A stretch of 64,000 nucleotides of DNA, from NCBI GenBank assembly GCA_001592805.2, contig CP051142.1, forward strand, positions 1,550,001-1,614,000, read 5' to 3'. This document shows, piece after piece, positions 21,677-32,447 of this stretch (its first letter is position 1; every line of letters starts with the position of its first letter). This stretch comes from Peltaster fructicola (taxonomy: Eukaryota; Ascomycota; Dothideomycetes). The translations under genes were made by a program, and so were the position numbers. A model generated the notes under the pieces. The model was not told the origin of the DNA. It was given only the letters and a program-made list of their open reading frames with translations, and ran no database searches.

Positions 21677-23162
21677 CTAGCTCTCGTCAGGCATGCCGTT
21701 GCGAAGATTGTCGTATTTGCTATGCGGATACTCGAGACAATTGCGAGACCTCTCCATATTTCGACCTTCGAATCCTCCTAGGCCTTGTGCCACTAGGTTA
21801 ATCAGAGAGTCTGGGTTGTCAACAGGCAGATCTCCACTGCTCTCCCACCACATTGCTCCGCCGAGCTGGCGATTCTTGATGTACTGAACCTTGTGGGTTG
21901 CAATGGTCGGAGTGTCGAATGAGACCATTGTTCGCGAGGCAGGATCATAACTCCAGGAAGCCACTGCTCGCTGATCTACGTGCACCTGAGCTGAAGGATG
22001 AGGTAGTGCCTATACGAGTCAGCTTGTAACACCAAAGGACGGCTGCTAAAGTCAGGCCAAAGTTGTGGGCATCAGTTAAGATCAAATGTTTTTGGCGCAC
22101 AGTTGTCTCATAAGATCTGTGAGGAACCACAGGCGAGTGAGCCTAGGCTTCTTGCACATTCTCAATGCTGAGACGATGTTGCGATTGCTCTTATCATCAA
22201 AGAGTCGTCACATGGTAGAAGTGACCTACCTTGTAATCCCTGCTTGCAGTCAGTAATTGTATGCATCTGGGCAAGTATACTCACCATACACCGTTCTCCC
22301 AGCTGCCTTCACCAACACCATTGTATGCACAACCTGGTGCATCTGTGTTCTGAAATGCTCGACCATAGAGTGGCATGCCAAGCACAAGCTTCTGTGGATG
22401 GACATCTTGTTGCATGTACCACTTTACAGCATGATCAATGCTGAATGGCGTGGAAGCCGGCGACTGCTGCGATGCATAGATGTTGGCTTGGTGTCCAGAG
22501 GTGGCATCCCAAGATCCTGCGAAGTCATATGCCATGATATTCCAGAAGTCTAAATATTGATCCATGCCCTTCACATCGAGCCATTGGCAGTTCGATGGCC
22601 CAGCTGGACAGGCAATGCTGAGGAGGAAATGCGGTTGCGAAGAGATCGTGCATGCATAGCTGTCGAGCTCTTGTCGTATAGCGGCAAGGAGAGCTGTGTA
22701 GTCCTTGGCTTCAGCCGTTGACTTGGGATACTCCCAATCGAGATCAAGGCCGTCAAATCCTAGATCCTTCAAGAGACCAACAGCACTGTGAGCAAAAGTT
22801 TGTCGTCCTTGCTCTGTTGAGGCAGGAGCCGCAAAGTTCGAGCTGTACGTCCAGCCACCAATGCTCAGCAAGACCTTGAGGTTGCGATTTCGCTTCTTGT
22901 GAAGATATAGCTGCTTGAGGCAGCCATACAGATTGGTACCGGTGTCGTTCCAGGAGTCTGTTGGGTAGTGCTTGTCGGTGTCAGACCAGGAGTCAGTGAG
23001 GTACACCTCTCCTGTATCAGGACGAATGTTGGCAAAGGCATACAGAACATGCGTGAGTCTGTCTGCTGGTAGATCTTGTGGCTGATGATTCCTTCCGTAA
23101 ATTGCCCAATTTACAAAGTAAGCCACTGTTCGATAGCCGGCTTGAGAGTTGAAGGTGACCAT
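21677..23162 (-). CDS. GH18 endochitinase, ech42/class V type, without signal peptide
   Basis: Exons 23162-22285, a 10-nt microexon 22239-22230 and 22009-21677 give 406 residues; introns are 45 and 220 nt. The enzyme should cleave chitin internally by the substrate-assisted GH18 mechanism. The barrel is complete: [36 protein letters not shown], catalytic [10 protein letters not shown] with Glu144 as acid/base, [41 protein letters not shown] and [12 protein letters not shown]. The microexon supplies DYK of the WENGVWDYKALP motif, so it is well supported. The upstream open frame has only a TTG start. Lack of a secretion signal suggests an intracellular or non-classically exported enzyme in wall turnover, or a missed 5' exon. 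It diverges from COG5. Confidence 0.9.
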
Positions 23163-23472
23163 AGCTGTGGTGTTGATGGAGTGATATTGGTGTGCTCTGC
23201 CATCAACTTGATACAAGGATGTACAGTACAGATACCTTAGTAACTGTGGCAGTGCAACCAGCTACAACATCTTGTGGCGATCACATGGTTTTGTCCACGT
23301 CAGCGCACTACATCGCAGTGATGAGGTCAACATGTGATGAGATGAAAGCGCAGGCATGAAGTGTAGCATCATGAGGTGAGGGTGTGCATCGTCGACTGGA
23401 CCCATTGGCAAAGCTCAGACCTCTGACAAGACAAATGACCTTACATCTCTAGACCACACATACACCGCAATA
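23163..23472. promoter_or_regulatory. Divergent promoter region chitinase/COG5, 310 bp
   Basis: The two start codons face apart across 310 bp, so both promoters must fit here. No definite motif was identified. Confidence 0.45.
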
Positions 23473-24783
23473 ATGGCGACCACCCAGAGTTATGTCGATT
23501 ACGATGCCCTACTTTCACCGGACTTCACACCACAGGCATATGCCAACCGTCTGGTGCATCAGACAAACAACGCGAACGATACTCCAATAGACCTTGCAAC
23601 GCCATTGTCACGAGTGCTATTCGATGCACAGGAAGTCGATACGCACATTGATACGATCTCAACGCAGCATGCTCTCCCTCTAGTCGAGTACACACGCGTT
23701 CGTGCTGATGCTGGTCAGCATGTCCTCACCGAGGTCGAATCACAAGTCAACACTTTGAGTGAAAGCTACGAACGACTGGCTCGAGAGGTTGGTGAACGAT
23801 ATGAGGCGGCAGCACAGATGCAGCTTGCTGCCGAGCGGCTCGTGAAGACAGTGAGATTAGGACGTGCGGTTCAAAGAGCATTGGCATTAGGAAGACAACT
23901 ACAATCACAAACAGAGGAGCTGTCTTCTCCGGGAGGACATCGTGCGATGGCTTCTGCTTCCAGTACTGTCCTTGGCCTACGGCAGCTCTTCTCAGCCACT
24001 GGCAAGGGACAAGAAGCGGAAGGTCTCGGTCGTGTTCTTGTGGTGACCACACTCAGGAATGAGATCGTGGCACCAGCAGAGAGGACACTCTTGAATCGTG
24101 CTCAGCAGACCGTGAGAGAATTTAGTATGTCCTCTTTGGTTGCGAGCACAAGTGGTTCGACATTCAGAGAGACTGAGGAGACCAAGAACCGAGCTACTCA
24201 TGCTTTGCAAGCACTGTATCTGCTATCACCTACCAGGCCAGGGATGACTTCTGCCACGTTCGAACCGACGTTGATGGTGCAGGCGTTGCAATCATACCTA
24301 CAGACTGCGCTCACATCATCTCTAGCCGCTCTCACACGAGCTCTTGCAACGCTGCCAACGCTTGAGAGAACTTTACTGGAGATATCAGCGCGGTGTCAAA
24401 ATATTGTTGCCTTGGAAGCACTGCTTGAGTCGACCAAGGCGCCACAACATCCACAACTACCATCAACAGACGATCAGCAGTCATTCTTGCGGCCACTGCT
24501 GCGGCATCTCGACACTGCGTCACTACCCTCGTATTTCTGGCGATCAATGGCTGGGCAGATGTCGAATAGAGTGCATGAGATTCTTGCGCGAGGTGGTGTT
24601 AGTGCTCGCACGCTGCGCACGAACAAGGACAAAGTGAAGGATGCTGTCAGAGAGTGTGTCGATCGTGGGAGCCAATTGCCGGTCTCTGGGTCAGTACTAG
24701 GTAAGAAGGATGGTAAGGTTGGCAATTGGGAGAGAGAGGCTGCAGTCATGGTTGGCAGTATCATGGGACCATTACAGAGGTGA
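23473..24783 (+). CDS. COG5: Conserved oligomeric Golgi complex subunit 5
   Basis: Single exon of 436 residues. Cog5 belongs to lobe B of the COG tether (Cog5-8), which captures retrograde vesicles at the Golgi and so keeps glycosyltransferases in place. The N terminus, YVDYDALLSPDFTPQAYANR, and the following helical stretch (VDTHIDTISTQHALPLVEYT, AGQHVLTEVESQVNTLSESY) match the fungal Cog5 pattern. The remainder is mostly alpha-helical, including SASSTVLGLRQLFSATGKGQ and LRNEIVAPAERTLLNRAQQT. Fungal members are shorter than the human one. Its stop codon lies only 61 nt from that of the convergent VOC gene. Confidence 0.85.
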   Translation: MATTQSYVDYDALLSPDFTPQAYANRLVHQTNNANDTPIDLATPLSRVLFDAQEVDTHIDTISTQHALPLVEYTRVRADAGQHVLTEVESQVNTLSESYERLAREVGERYEAAAQMQLAAERLVKTVRLGRAVQRALALGRQLQSQTEELSSPGGHRAMASASSTVLGLRQLFSATGKGQEAEGLGRVLVVTTLRNEIVAPAERTLLNRAQQTVREFSMSSLVASTSGSTFRETEETKNRATHALQALYLLSPTRPGMTSATFEPTLMVQALQSYLQTALTSSLAALTRALATLPTLERTLLEISARCQNIVALEALLESTKAPQHPQLPSTDDQQSFLRPLLRHLDTASLPSYFWRSMAGQMSNRVHEILARGGVSARTLRTNKDKVKDAVRECVDRGSQLPVSGSVLGKKDGKVGNWEREAAVMVGSIMGPLQR

Positions 24784-24844
24784 TGTTGTCCAGTATATCA
24801 GATTTATGTAGACGTCCATGCTGATAGCAAATCTTCGTCCTCCA

Positions 24845-26473
24845 TCATGCATTACTATAGGCATTTCTTGTCCTTGCCCCTTCCTCCCGTCTTGATCTTA
24901 CAGGGATGGTCATCACGCTACCATTCCTCTCTGCTCTTGAGCTTCTTCTGCTACGACTCCTTCGCTTGTGCGAACTTGGTAGGTTGATGCAGCTGATGCT
25001 GTCGTCTGGTACGATCGTGGCTGTGTCACCGAGACCATCACTCTCCTCGTCGTCCACGCCTGGTAGGTAGTATGCATCGAATGCTTTAGGCTGTGTCTTG
25101 ACTTGAGTCCTGACTTCCGAGACTAGTGATGGTGGTAGAGGTACTGCTGCTGCCGAATGAGCATAATGTGCTGAACTCTTCTTTATAGGCTTCACTGTTG
25201 ATGCCTGACTGGTTGATGATCGCGCGTGCTCCTTGGCAGATCGATATGACCTTGATGTCGCTCCACTGACCACGCTGTCTCGTCTGGATGCCGAGTGGTT
25301 GGCACTGCTTCTCTTACTGCTGTGGTTTGCGGTGTTGTAGTCTTGAAGCTCAGAGTGCTGGCTGCTGCCTCCCCTGCTGCTGTGTCTTGTCACTTCCGGT
25401 GCCGAGGGCTGAATACTGCTCCTCCTGCCACTGTGTCTCGAGGCCTGATCATCAGGATGGATGCTACTTCTTCTACCACTGCGTCTCGATTCTGCATCAT
25501 CTACTTCGAGTGGCATGGTATCTGACCGTCTCGCAGAGAATCTGCTAGGACCGTACTCGATCGCCTCGATCGCCCGGCTTCGTCCTTCACTTTGTCGTGT
25601 GACTGTCTGACGAGTATATGAGATGTTCTCGTCGTCTCGGTACGGTCGAGCTTCGATCTGCCGAACCACAAAGTGAGCCGGTATATACTCGCTCTTGTGG
25701 GATGCTGGCAAGCTTCCTCGACGATATGATTTCTCGGCAACAGAAGCGGACCTTCTCGTGTTGTGGTCACGATAATCTGATGTTCGCTCCCGAGAGTTTG
25801 GACGATCATCAGCGCTGTGATGGTCGTCTTTTCGATTGCTGTCTCTGCTAGCCGTGATCATGGCAAGAGCAGCTGCTCCTGCGGCTGCACCGAGTACAAC
25901 ACCAAAGAGTGACCTCGAGGCACTGTTGTCGACAGGGTCTGTCTGTGCACGTTGAATGCCGAGTCGCGGTGAAGTCCTCGAATATGCATCAACATCTCGA
26001 TTGTGTGGGTAGTTCGTCATCGGCCTTCGATCGTGACTGTCGGCGCCGTCATGATGGCCGCGCAGATCGTTGTCCCGCCAGATGAACTCGATTGTGTTGC
26101 CATCTAGATCCTCGACGGCCGCATTGAAGCATTTGCAATCGTCCTGTCTATAGCTTGGTGGTCCACTGGGACGACCTCCCGCATTAAGTGCAGCTGTATA
26201 GCAGTCTCTCACTGTGGTCCGGTCTTGTGCTGCGAAGGCTATGTGAGTCGGAGCTATCCGATATCTGTAAATGTTAGTAAAGTATGCATGTAGTAGATGT
26301 ACACACCCTTCAGGCTCTTGTGTGAGGAAGAAGTCTGCCTCGTGCACTCCTAGACCTATCGAATCGCCTCGAGTGCCGTGGTAGCGATATCCTAGTGGTC
26401 GCAACGCAGACAAGTAGAAGTCCGTCGATGTGGGAATATATGAGACAGTGAGACCCAAATGCGATACTGGCAT
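24845..26473 (-). CDS. VOC/glyoxalase-fold domain protein with long Ser/Arg-rich disordered tail
   Basis: The start is the ATG at 26473 (MPVSHLGLTVSYIP). A 42-nt intron at 26306-26265 (GTGTGT, TACTAAC branch, ACAG) is stop-free and in frame; removing it restores TQEPEG-YRIAPTHIAFAAQD and gives 528 residues. Residues 1-124 form a VOC domain (TSTDFYLSALRPLGYRYHG, HIAFAAQDRTTVRDCYTAAL, AAVEDLDGNTIEFIWRDND), as in glyoxalase-like enzymes; the metal ligands cannot be assigned with certainty. Residues 175-193 are an Ala/Gly/Leu hydrophobic segment (LFGVVLGAAAGAAALAMITA), possibly a membrane or glycine-zipper helix. The rest is disordered with repeated SGRRSSI-like units. No reaction is assigned. 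Confidence 0.8.
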   Translation of the reverse strand: MPVSHLGLTVSYIPTSTDFYLSALRPLGYRYHGTRGDSIGLGVHEADFFLTQEPEGCVHLLHAYFTNIYRYRIAPTHIAFAAQDRTTVRDCYTAALNAGGRPSGPPSYRQDDCKCFNAAVEDLDGNTIEFIWRDNDLRGHHDGADSHDRRPMTNYPHNRDVDAYSRTSPRLGIQRAQTDPVDNSASRSLFGVVLGAAAGAAALAMITASRDSNRKDDHHSADDRPNSRERTSDYRDHNTRRSASVAEKSYRRGSLPASHKSEYIPAHFVVRQIEARPYRDDENISYTRQTVTRQSEGRSRAIEAIEYGPSRFSARRSDTMPLEVDDAESRRSGRRSSIHPDDQASRHSGRRSSIQPSAPEVTRHSSRGGSSQHSELQDYNTANHSSKRSSANHSASRRDSVVSGATSRSYRSAKEHARSSTSQASTVKPIKKSSAHYAHSAAAVPLPPSLVSEVRTQVKTQPKAFDAYYLPGVDDEESDGLGDTATIVPDDSISCINLPSSHKRRSRSRRSSRAERNGSVMTIPVRSRREEGARTRNAYSNA

Positions 26474-27432
26474 ACTGTTAGCGAATGTGATGTGCTTGAA
26501 GCAAGACTGTGCTGTGGAACGATCGAGAGAAGGTGGGAGAGAACGAGCAGTCTGCGGTGACTGCACCGGGTGACGATAATAAGAGAGTTCGACAACAACC
26601 AGGCGGCACATGCAGCATTCAACGACTGCATATCAACTGCGCCATCCCCTAGGAGTGCTGCCGGTTAGTGGACTCTCCTTAGTGAGGCATCGAAGGCATT
26701 AGACAAGTCATCCTGCCGCACTTGGCCAGCTCATGAGGACGTATACGGTCGTCTGCTCAACGTCTTCCGGCCAGCAGATGTACCAAAGCGCTGCAGATGT
26801 GGCTACCTCGGCGGCTGGATCAGGGCGGTACGTGACCAGTGAAGATGGTTGGGTGGTGTCTCATGCATGTTGTAGAGCCAGTAAGGATTGATCGCGTGGA
26901 GTGATCTGACAGGCTGCTACCTGCATCTTGTTTCTCAGGCTGCAGGCACTCCGATGCTACTGGGGATAGTGTAACGTCGCAGCCATGTAATTCGCATGGT
27001 AGGAGATCCCTTTGTGCTAGTGAGGGCGGACGCCAACAAGTGAATGTGATCCGCGAGAGATGTGACACGTGAGGCAGGCCGGTAAGCCACGACGAGAAGA
27101 AAGCGGTGTTGTCAAATTGCTCCACTGTGGATGACACTTCTTCCTTCGTTTCTGCATAGCCGTCTGGTCTTGACGCTGCACGTATGCCCAAGTCGATCGG
27201 TGATTCTCATTTGTTGCATAATCTCGTGACACTACCATTATCCATCACTAGCTAGACGTTGCGCGACACGGTCGCTACCTGATCGTAAAGCGGTATCTTT
27301 TGCCGTGTTCTCCTGCCATGCAACGTGCTCTCAATCGTCGTCCCTCCCTTGCTATACCCGTGCTCAGGGATGACGTCCATTCCTGCCAGCCTGTCCTTTC
27401 AAACGACGTCCCACTCTTGCCATACTGTGCTC
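26474..27432. other. Intergenic, 959 bp
   Basis: Promoter of the VOC gene and 3' flank of NEP1. The ORF 27325-27681 (+) mostly overlaps NEP1 antisense and is taken as a shadow. No RNA gene or repeat seen. Confidence 0.5.
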
Positions 27433-28415
27433 TCAAATAACATCCCAAACATCCTCGGCAGCATGGCAGAACTTACTACAAGCAACACTAGCACTAAGAC
27501 TGTAGTTGCTGATCGAGATCGAATCATCCTTGAATTGATCGGCGAAGGTATCAGCTCCCTTAGCCATTGCACCAACGAACACGCAGATGCTCTCCTTTGG
27601 TCCAAGATCTGCGATGTAGTCTCGTACTCTCACAACAGGGGCATCGAACGAGAGTGTCACCTTACGACAGTTTGGTGGTAGGTGATCTGTTATAGGATTC
27701 TTGATGACCTTGAGAAGCTTCTCTTGTGATGTTGTAGACCGGATGGACAGCTTGTGAAGAAGCTGAACCATCAAACCAGCGAAACGCTTGAATGTACGTG
27801 GAATACGGACGGTCGGTGAAACTTCGATAAGGACGCCCTTGGCCGTGTGAATATAGATCTGTAGCTTGCCAGCTTTGTTGACAGGTGAATCAAGGAGCGT
27901 GAGGAGACATTGGTGTGTGATATCGGGGCGAGCATCACTGATGTCGCGGTTCATCTTTCTCATGACTCCGATGTGTTCGTCGCTGTTGAGTAGAGCATAC
28001 TTCTCATCTTTTGCACCGCCTCTTCCGCCGTGTGATGATTTATACGTTTCGAGGCTGGCATTGGAGAGGACGACAATCAGTCGTTGGGTATCCTTGTCGC
28101 TTGAAGGGATCGGGTGTGCTTGTTCAGCTACAAGTTGAGGTAGACTTGGAGGTGGGAGAGATTGTGTCTGTGTCCCTGTGAGAGCGAAGACGCTCTGATT
28201 AGCCATGTTTGTGGCAGGACCTTGTTGAAAGGTGATGCGAAGATCAAAGCTGGTTGTGCAGCTTGATGAAAAGATGGAAGTGCATGAAGCACGTGAGCTG
28301 TGCTTGCGGTGAGTATTGACTTACTGATCCTCTTAGTGTCACGACCAGACGGTGATGGTCTTCGACCAACGTATGTTGCGTCGCCGTTGACAGCTACTCC
28401 TTCTGAATCTGACAT
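27433..28415 (-). CDS. EMG1: 18S rRNA (pseudouridine-N1) methyltransferase Nep1
   Basis: Exons 28415-28325 and 28175-27433 with a 149-nt intron (GTAAGT..TCTCACAG) give 277 residues. Nep1/Emg1 is a SPOUT-fold enzyme that methylates a hypermodified pseudouridine in 18S rRNA and is needed for 40S biogenesis in the nucleolus. The conserved core is intact: [126 protein letters not shown] and the C-terminal [12 protein letters not shown]. The first exon ([20 protein letters not shown]) is poorly conserved in kind, but the splice restores phase. The intron is longer than the local norm. It diverges from the MFS gene. Confidence 0.95.
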
Positions 28416-28849
28416 TGTGCAGAGAGTGCTTTCTCACAGAGTATCGCGAGGTGTGTGGGTGTAAGTGGGAGGAATTTGGGACATGTGTGTGAGCTAGATA
28501 AGGCGGCTGCAACTCCTCCTATGCCGCTGGTGCCAAGCACATCTCCATTCGTTGTAGGCATGCGGAAGTCAGGCTCGAGTTGAGCCGCAGATGGGAAGTG
28601 CTCTCTTGGACCTCACATTTCGGTGCCCTCGATATCATCTGCCACCTCTGTTCTGTAAGGTCAGGAAGAGGCCGCACCGTTGTCTTCTAGCGATCCCTCT
28701 CGAGGCTGTCGAGCGCCACTCGCTGCAACGATCTATCTCTTGTGATATAGGTGCAGATCGCGATCGCTAAGGTACAGCGAGCGGTTACACACGCCGAAGT
28801 CGCCTATATCAATACAAGATGAAGTTGAATTCACACGACATTGAACACC
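28416..28849. promoter_or_regulatory. Divergent promoter region NEP1/MFS carrier, 434 bp
   Basis: Both start codons face apart across 434 bp. GATCGCGATCGC-like palindromic sequence occurs near 28755-28768 (GATCGCGATCGC). No identified factor site. Confidence 0.45.
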
Positions 28850-30294
28850 ATGGCTGAACTCAAGAATCCCAATCTCGAGCATGCCGGATTCGACAAGGCC
28901 CAAGAACGCAGACTGGTGAGGAAACTCGACTTGCACATCGTACCAGTGGTTATGCTGCTCTACACTCTGTCGTTCCTGGACCGCGTCAACATAGGCAATG
29001 CCAGACTCTATGGACTACAAGAAGATCTTAACCTGGACGCAAATCAGTACCAAGTAGCCGTATCGATTCTGTTTGTAACCTATATTCTGTCAGAACTTCC
29101 TTCCAACCTCATCATCAAGCACTACGTTTCGCCGTCACGTTGGATCTCCATCATTACAACACTATGGGGCATCATCGCGACCTTGACCGGCATCACACAG
29201 AACTATGGCGGTCTTGTGGCTTGTCGATTGTTACTCGGATTGGTCGAGGGCGGACTATTCCCTGGTCTGACGATCTACCTTACGTTCTTCTACACCAAAC
29301 GAGAGCTAGCCCTTCGTATAGGCTACCTCTTCGTCTCAGCTGCTGTCGCAGGAGCGTGCGGAGGCTTGTTGGCGTATGGAATAGGCTACATGGATGGAGT
29401 TGCTGGCCTGAGAGGCTGGCGCTGGATCATGATCATCGAAGGCCTGCCAACATTCGTTCTTGGCATTGCGACATGGTTCGTGCTTGCTGACGATCCAGAG
29501 ACGGCGTACTACCTGAACGCAGAGGAACGTCAGATGCTTGTTGATCGCAAGGCTGAACAGATTGGAACCACTGATGTCTTCGAGTGGGAGGATGTCCGTA
29601 AGGGTTTGAAGGACTGGAAGATCTATGTGTTCTGTGCTGGTCAATTCTGCACAGACACGATGCTCTATGGCTATTCGACCTTCTTACCTACCATCATCAA
29701 GGCTATTCGACCAGATGCATCCACGGCGATTGTTCAGGTCTTGACGATCCCATGCTATGCTGTGGGAGCCATTGCGTACATGGCCGCAGCGAGATACAGC
29801 GACTGGCGACAATCGAGAGGTCCTGTCGTCTGTCTATTTGCAGCAGTGTCTGTTGTTGGGTATGCCTTACTCGTGTCGGATGTTTCGTCCAATGCTCATT
29901 ATGCTGGCTGCTTCCTGGTTGCCATTGGATTGTATGTTGCTGTTGGCATTCCTCTTGCATGGCTGCCTTCGAACAATCCTCGGTATGGTAAGAGGACAAC
30001 GGCGACAGGTTTGCAGTTGACAATCGGCAATACCAGTGGTATAATGGCAGGATTTGTAAGTGTGACTGTCTTGTGGGACATCGCTGACCTTTGCAGTTGT
30101 ATCCTACTCAAGAAGGACCCAGATATGTACGAGGGCACGCTGTAACCATGTCCTTGGTGGCTTTAGGAGCAGTCTTGTATGGTTTGATGTACCTTTACTT
30201 CACCGCCGAGAATCGCAAAAGAGATGCCACGGACGATGACGATCAAGATGCGACGCTTGGCGAGGAGAACTCCATCTTCAGATATGCGACGTAA
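28850..30294 (+). CDS. MFS anion:cation symporter family permease (Dal5/allantoate-permease-like)
   Basis: Exons 28850-30055 and 30097-30294, joined in phase 0 over a 41-nt intron (GTAAGT, GCTGAC, TTTGCAG), give 467 residues. The start is the first ATG; the frame continues 9 nt up to a TTG. Typical ACS-family segments are present: RRLVRKLDLHIVPVVMLLYT, LSFLDRVNIGNARLYGL, ILSELPSNLIIKHYVSPSRW, ACRLLLGLVEGGLFPGLTIY, FFYTKRELALRIGYLFVSAA, LRGWRWIMIIEGLPTFVLGI and YPTQEGPRYVRGHAV. Twelve helices can be placed. Relatives carry allantoate, nicotinate, pantothenate or other organic anions; the substrate cannot be told here. Reading through the intron gives an early stop, so splicing is required for the last two helices. 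Confidence 0.9.
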
Positions 30295-31659
30295 GAAAGA
30301 ATGGCCACACTGAGTGTCGTAGAGCGTCGGATCCTGGGCAAGAGGAGGACTGTACTCGGGCGAAAGCTACAGCCGTCATGGGAGTGAAGAGAAGAACAGT
30401 ATCTGCAAACGATCATGCAGGATTGCGCTAAAGCAGGTGGTCTGGCTCTCCTTCCTAGATATGCGATATCTCGAGGACTTTCAAGGTTGCGCTGGACTGA
30501 ATTGCGATCTGCAGGATGGCCATGAAGGCCTTGTGCGGCGAGAAGGATCAAGGAGTATGTAGCATAGCTGCCACAGGGTAGAGCCCGCTCAGATCTTGAA
30601 TATGAACTCAAGCACTCATAACCTTGCAGGTACTATAAGGCAGTCAGCGCTATCTTTCCGTTGCTATTAGTGTCGCAGGACTCGGGAGCTCGATCTCTCA
30701 ATGCGGAAGAGATACTTGAAGATGCCCTGCCATCCAGTGATCGATTGTCCACTGATGACGGGCTCATTGGCACGCACAAAAGTGTCAGGAGGTCAGCAAT
30801 ATCTCCTTACCGCTGCAGTACTCAACGACTGGGCTTAAGCTCTCAAATTCCAAGGCTCGAAGAAGTCAGGTTGTTGTTGTACCATCAGACCATGGCACCT
30901 CAACACTCCGGTCTTGCTCTTGCGATGCCAAAAGCGAGACGACCGTATACATCGCTCAATGCCTTGCGATTCGATAGAGTCCTTGTTTCGAGCCTCCTGC
31001 GGTGAATTGTGATCCACCGTGTATCTCAACTGTCGAGCTGTGGTTTTCATGTCTACGCAGACGATTGATGCGAGTAAAACTGCTCGTGCGTACGTAGCAG
31101 CTGTGGACTTGGGCGAAAGTGAAGCATCAAGACGATCGTTCGTAGACAGTTCACCGGCTCTGAGTGATTCTCTCACTGTCAGCAAGCTTTCGAGGGCACC
31201 TTGCTGTCGGTAGTACAAGCATAAGCTTATGATCGACGGTACTGGAGAACGATAGGTCGGTGAAGCGAAGAGGAGAAATTTTAACGCTTCATCGACACCT
31301 TGCCATCTTGCATTAGCGTCATTTTCGGTATGAGCGTCTTGGTTTGTTCTCGACCGATACTGCGCAACCTTTGGCCGCTGAACTCGTGGCCTCTGGGACG
31401 TGTACGCTTGAAGTCAGATGCTGTGATGATACTGAGATATTGCGCACCATCAAGACTCGACGTTGCTATTGAGTCGACGCTCCAGTATCGCATTCGGTAA
31501 AGTGCCCGCGCTAGCGCATCCGCAAGTCTAACGCGTCGGTCCGTCTTATCACCGCAGCATTCCCAACAGTGTAGCAGAACGCCACCACGGAAAACGAGAC
31601 GGCATTCTTTCTCGCAGATCAGCCCTGATATTCACAAAACCCAATTCGTGCTGATCGTT
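30295..31659. other. Intergenic, 1365 bp
   Basis: 3' flank of the MFS gene and 5' flank of the tRNA-Ser. ORFs 30661-31005 and 30835-31218 overlap on opposite strands and neither looks real. I see no repeat or mobile element. Confidence 0.5.
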
Positions 31660-31740
31660 GCTGTCGTGGCCGAGTGGTTAAGGCGATAGACTTGAAATCT
31701 ATTACTTTCGGGTGCGCAGGTTCGAGTCCTGTCGGCAGCG
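31660..31740 (+). tRNA. tRNA-Ser (anticodon TGA)
   Basis: An 81-nt class II tRNA. The acceptor stem GCTGTCG pairs with CGGCAGC (one G-T pair), with discriminator G at 31740. A-box TGGCCGAGTGGTTAAGG and B-box GGTTCGAGTCC are both good. The anticodon stem ATAGA/TCTAT closes loop CTTGAAA with TGA at 31693-31695. A long variable arm follows, as expected for serine. No intron. A T-rich stop for RNA polymerase III (TTTT at 31743, TTTTT at 31754) lies just downstream. CCA is not encoded. Confidence 0.97.
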
Positions 31741-32447
31741 CTATTTTGCTTCTTTTTGCAGCCACAACAGTGTCCCACGGTGTCAAACTCATCTCGATGG
31801 CAGCTCACGTCAAGGGCTATCGATTGGTATAGGTTTTGTGTTGCTAGCATGACTGTAGCTCTAATAATGCACCATCGAAGTTGGCTCATCTGGGCTATGG
31901 AGGACCCTTTATTTTGTCTGTTCATTCATGCATTTCGGGTCTCATCTCTTTCCAGGTCACCCTCGAAGATGCCTTTCGGCATACATGGTGCCGGGAGACT
32001 ATCGGGCGACAAGCTCGGATGTTCGGAGAGCATTGCTGCACTGCTCGACCATCGGAGTTGGGGACAACGCTGCTGACACTGGGAAGCCTGAACCTAGGAT
32101 GCGCTCTCATAGATCGCCCGTTGGCAAAGTGTGTGCACACTGCTACCAGCTTGTTTCGACACTGCTGTTGTACTAGTCTGCACGAATCTCAAGACAATCG
32201 GAGCTCCAGTGGTAGGTCGATGAGCAATATGCTGCTATTGTTCTCCTGCCATCTTGGCTTTCGCGTCAGCACTCTTTACGAGCTCATGCATCACCTGAGA
32301 GTCGAGCTTTGGGTAGGGATGGAACAGGAGATGAGGAAAGCCATTGTACCACAAGCTCGCAACGCCCACTAACATCGGATGAGTACCTGGCATAGTATAA
32401 GTACTTCGGAGATACCTCGACACCGCCGTGGTCCATCAATACCATGA
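31741..32447. other. Intergenic, 707 bp
   Basis: Pol III terminator of the tRNA-Ser and 3' flank of the membrane-protein gene. The ORF 31881-32372 has no recognisable features. Nothing else seen. Confidence 0.5.
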
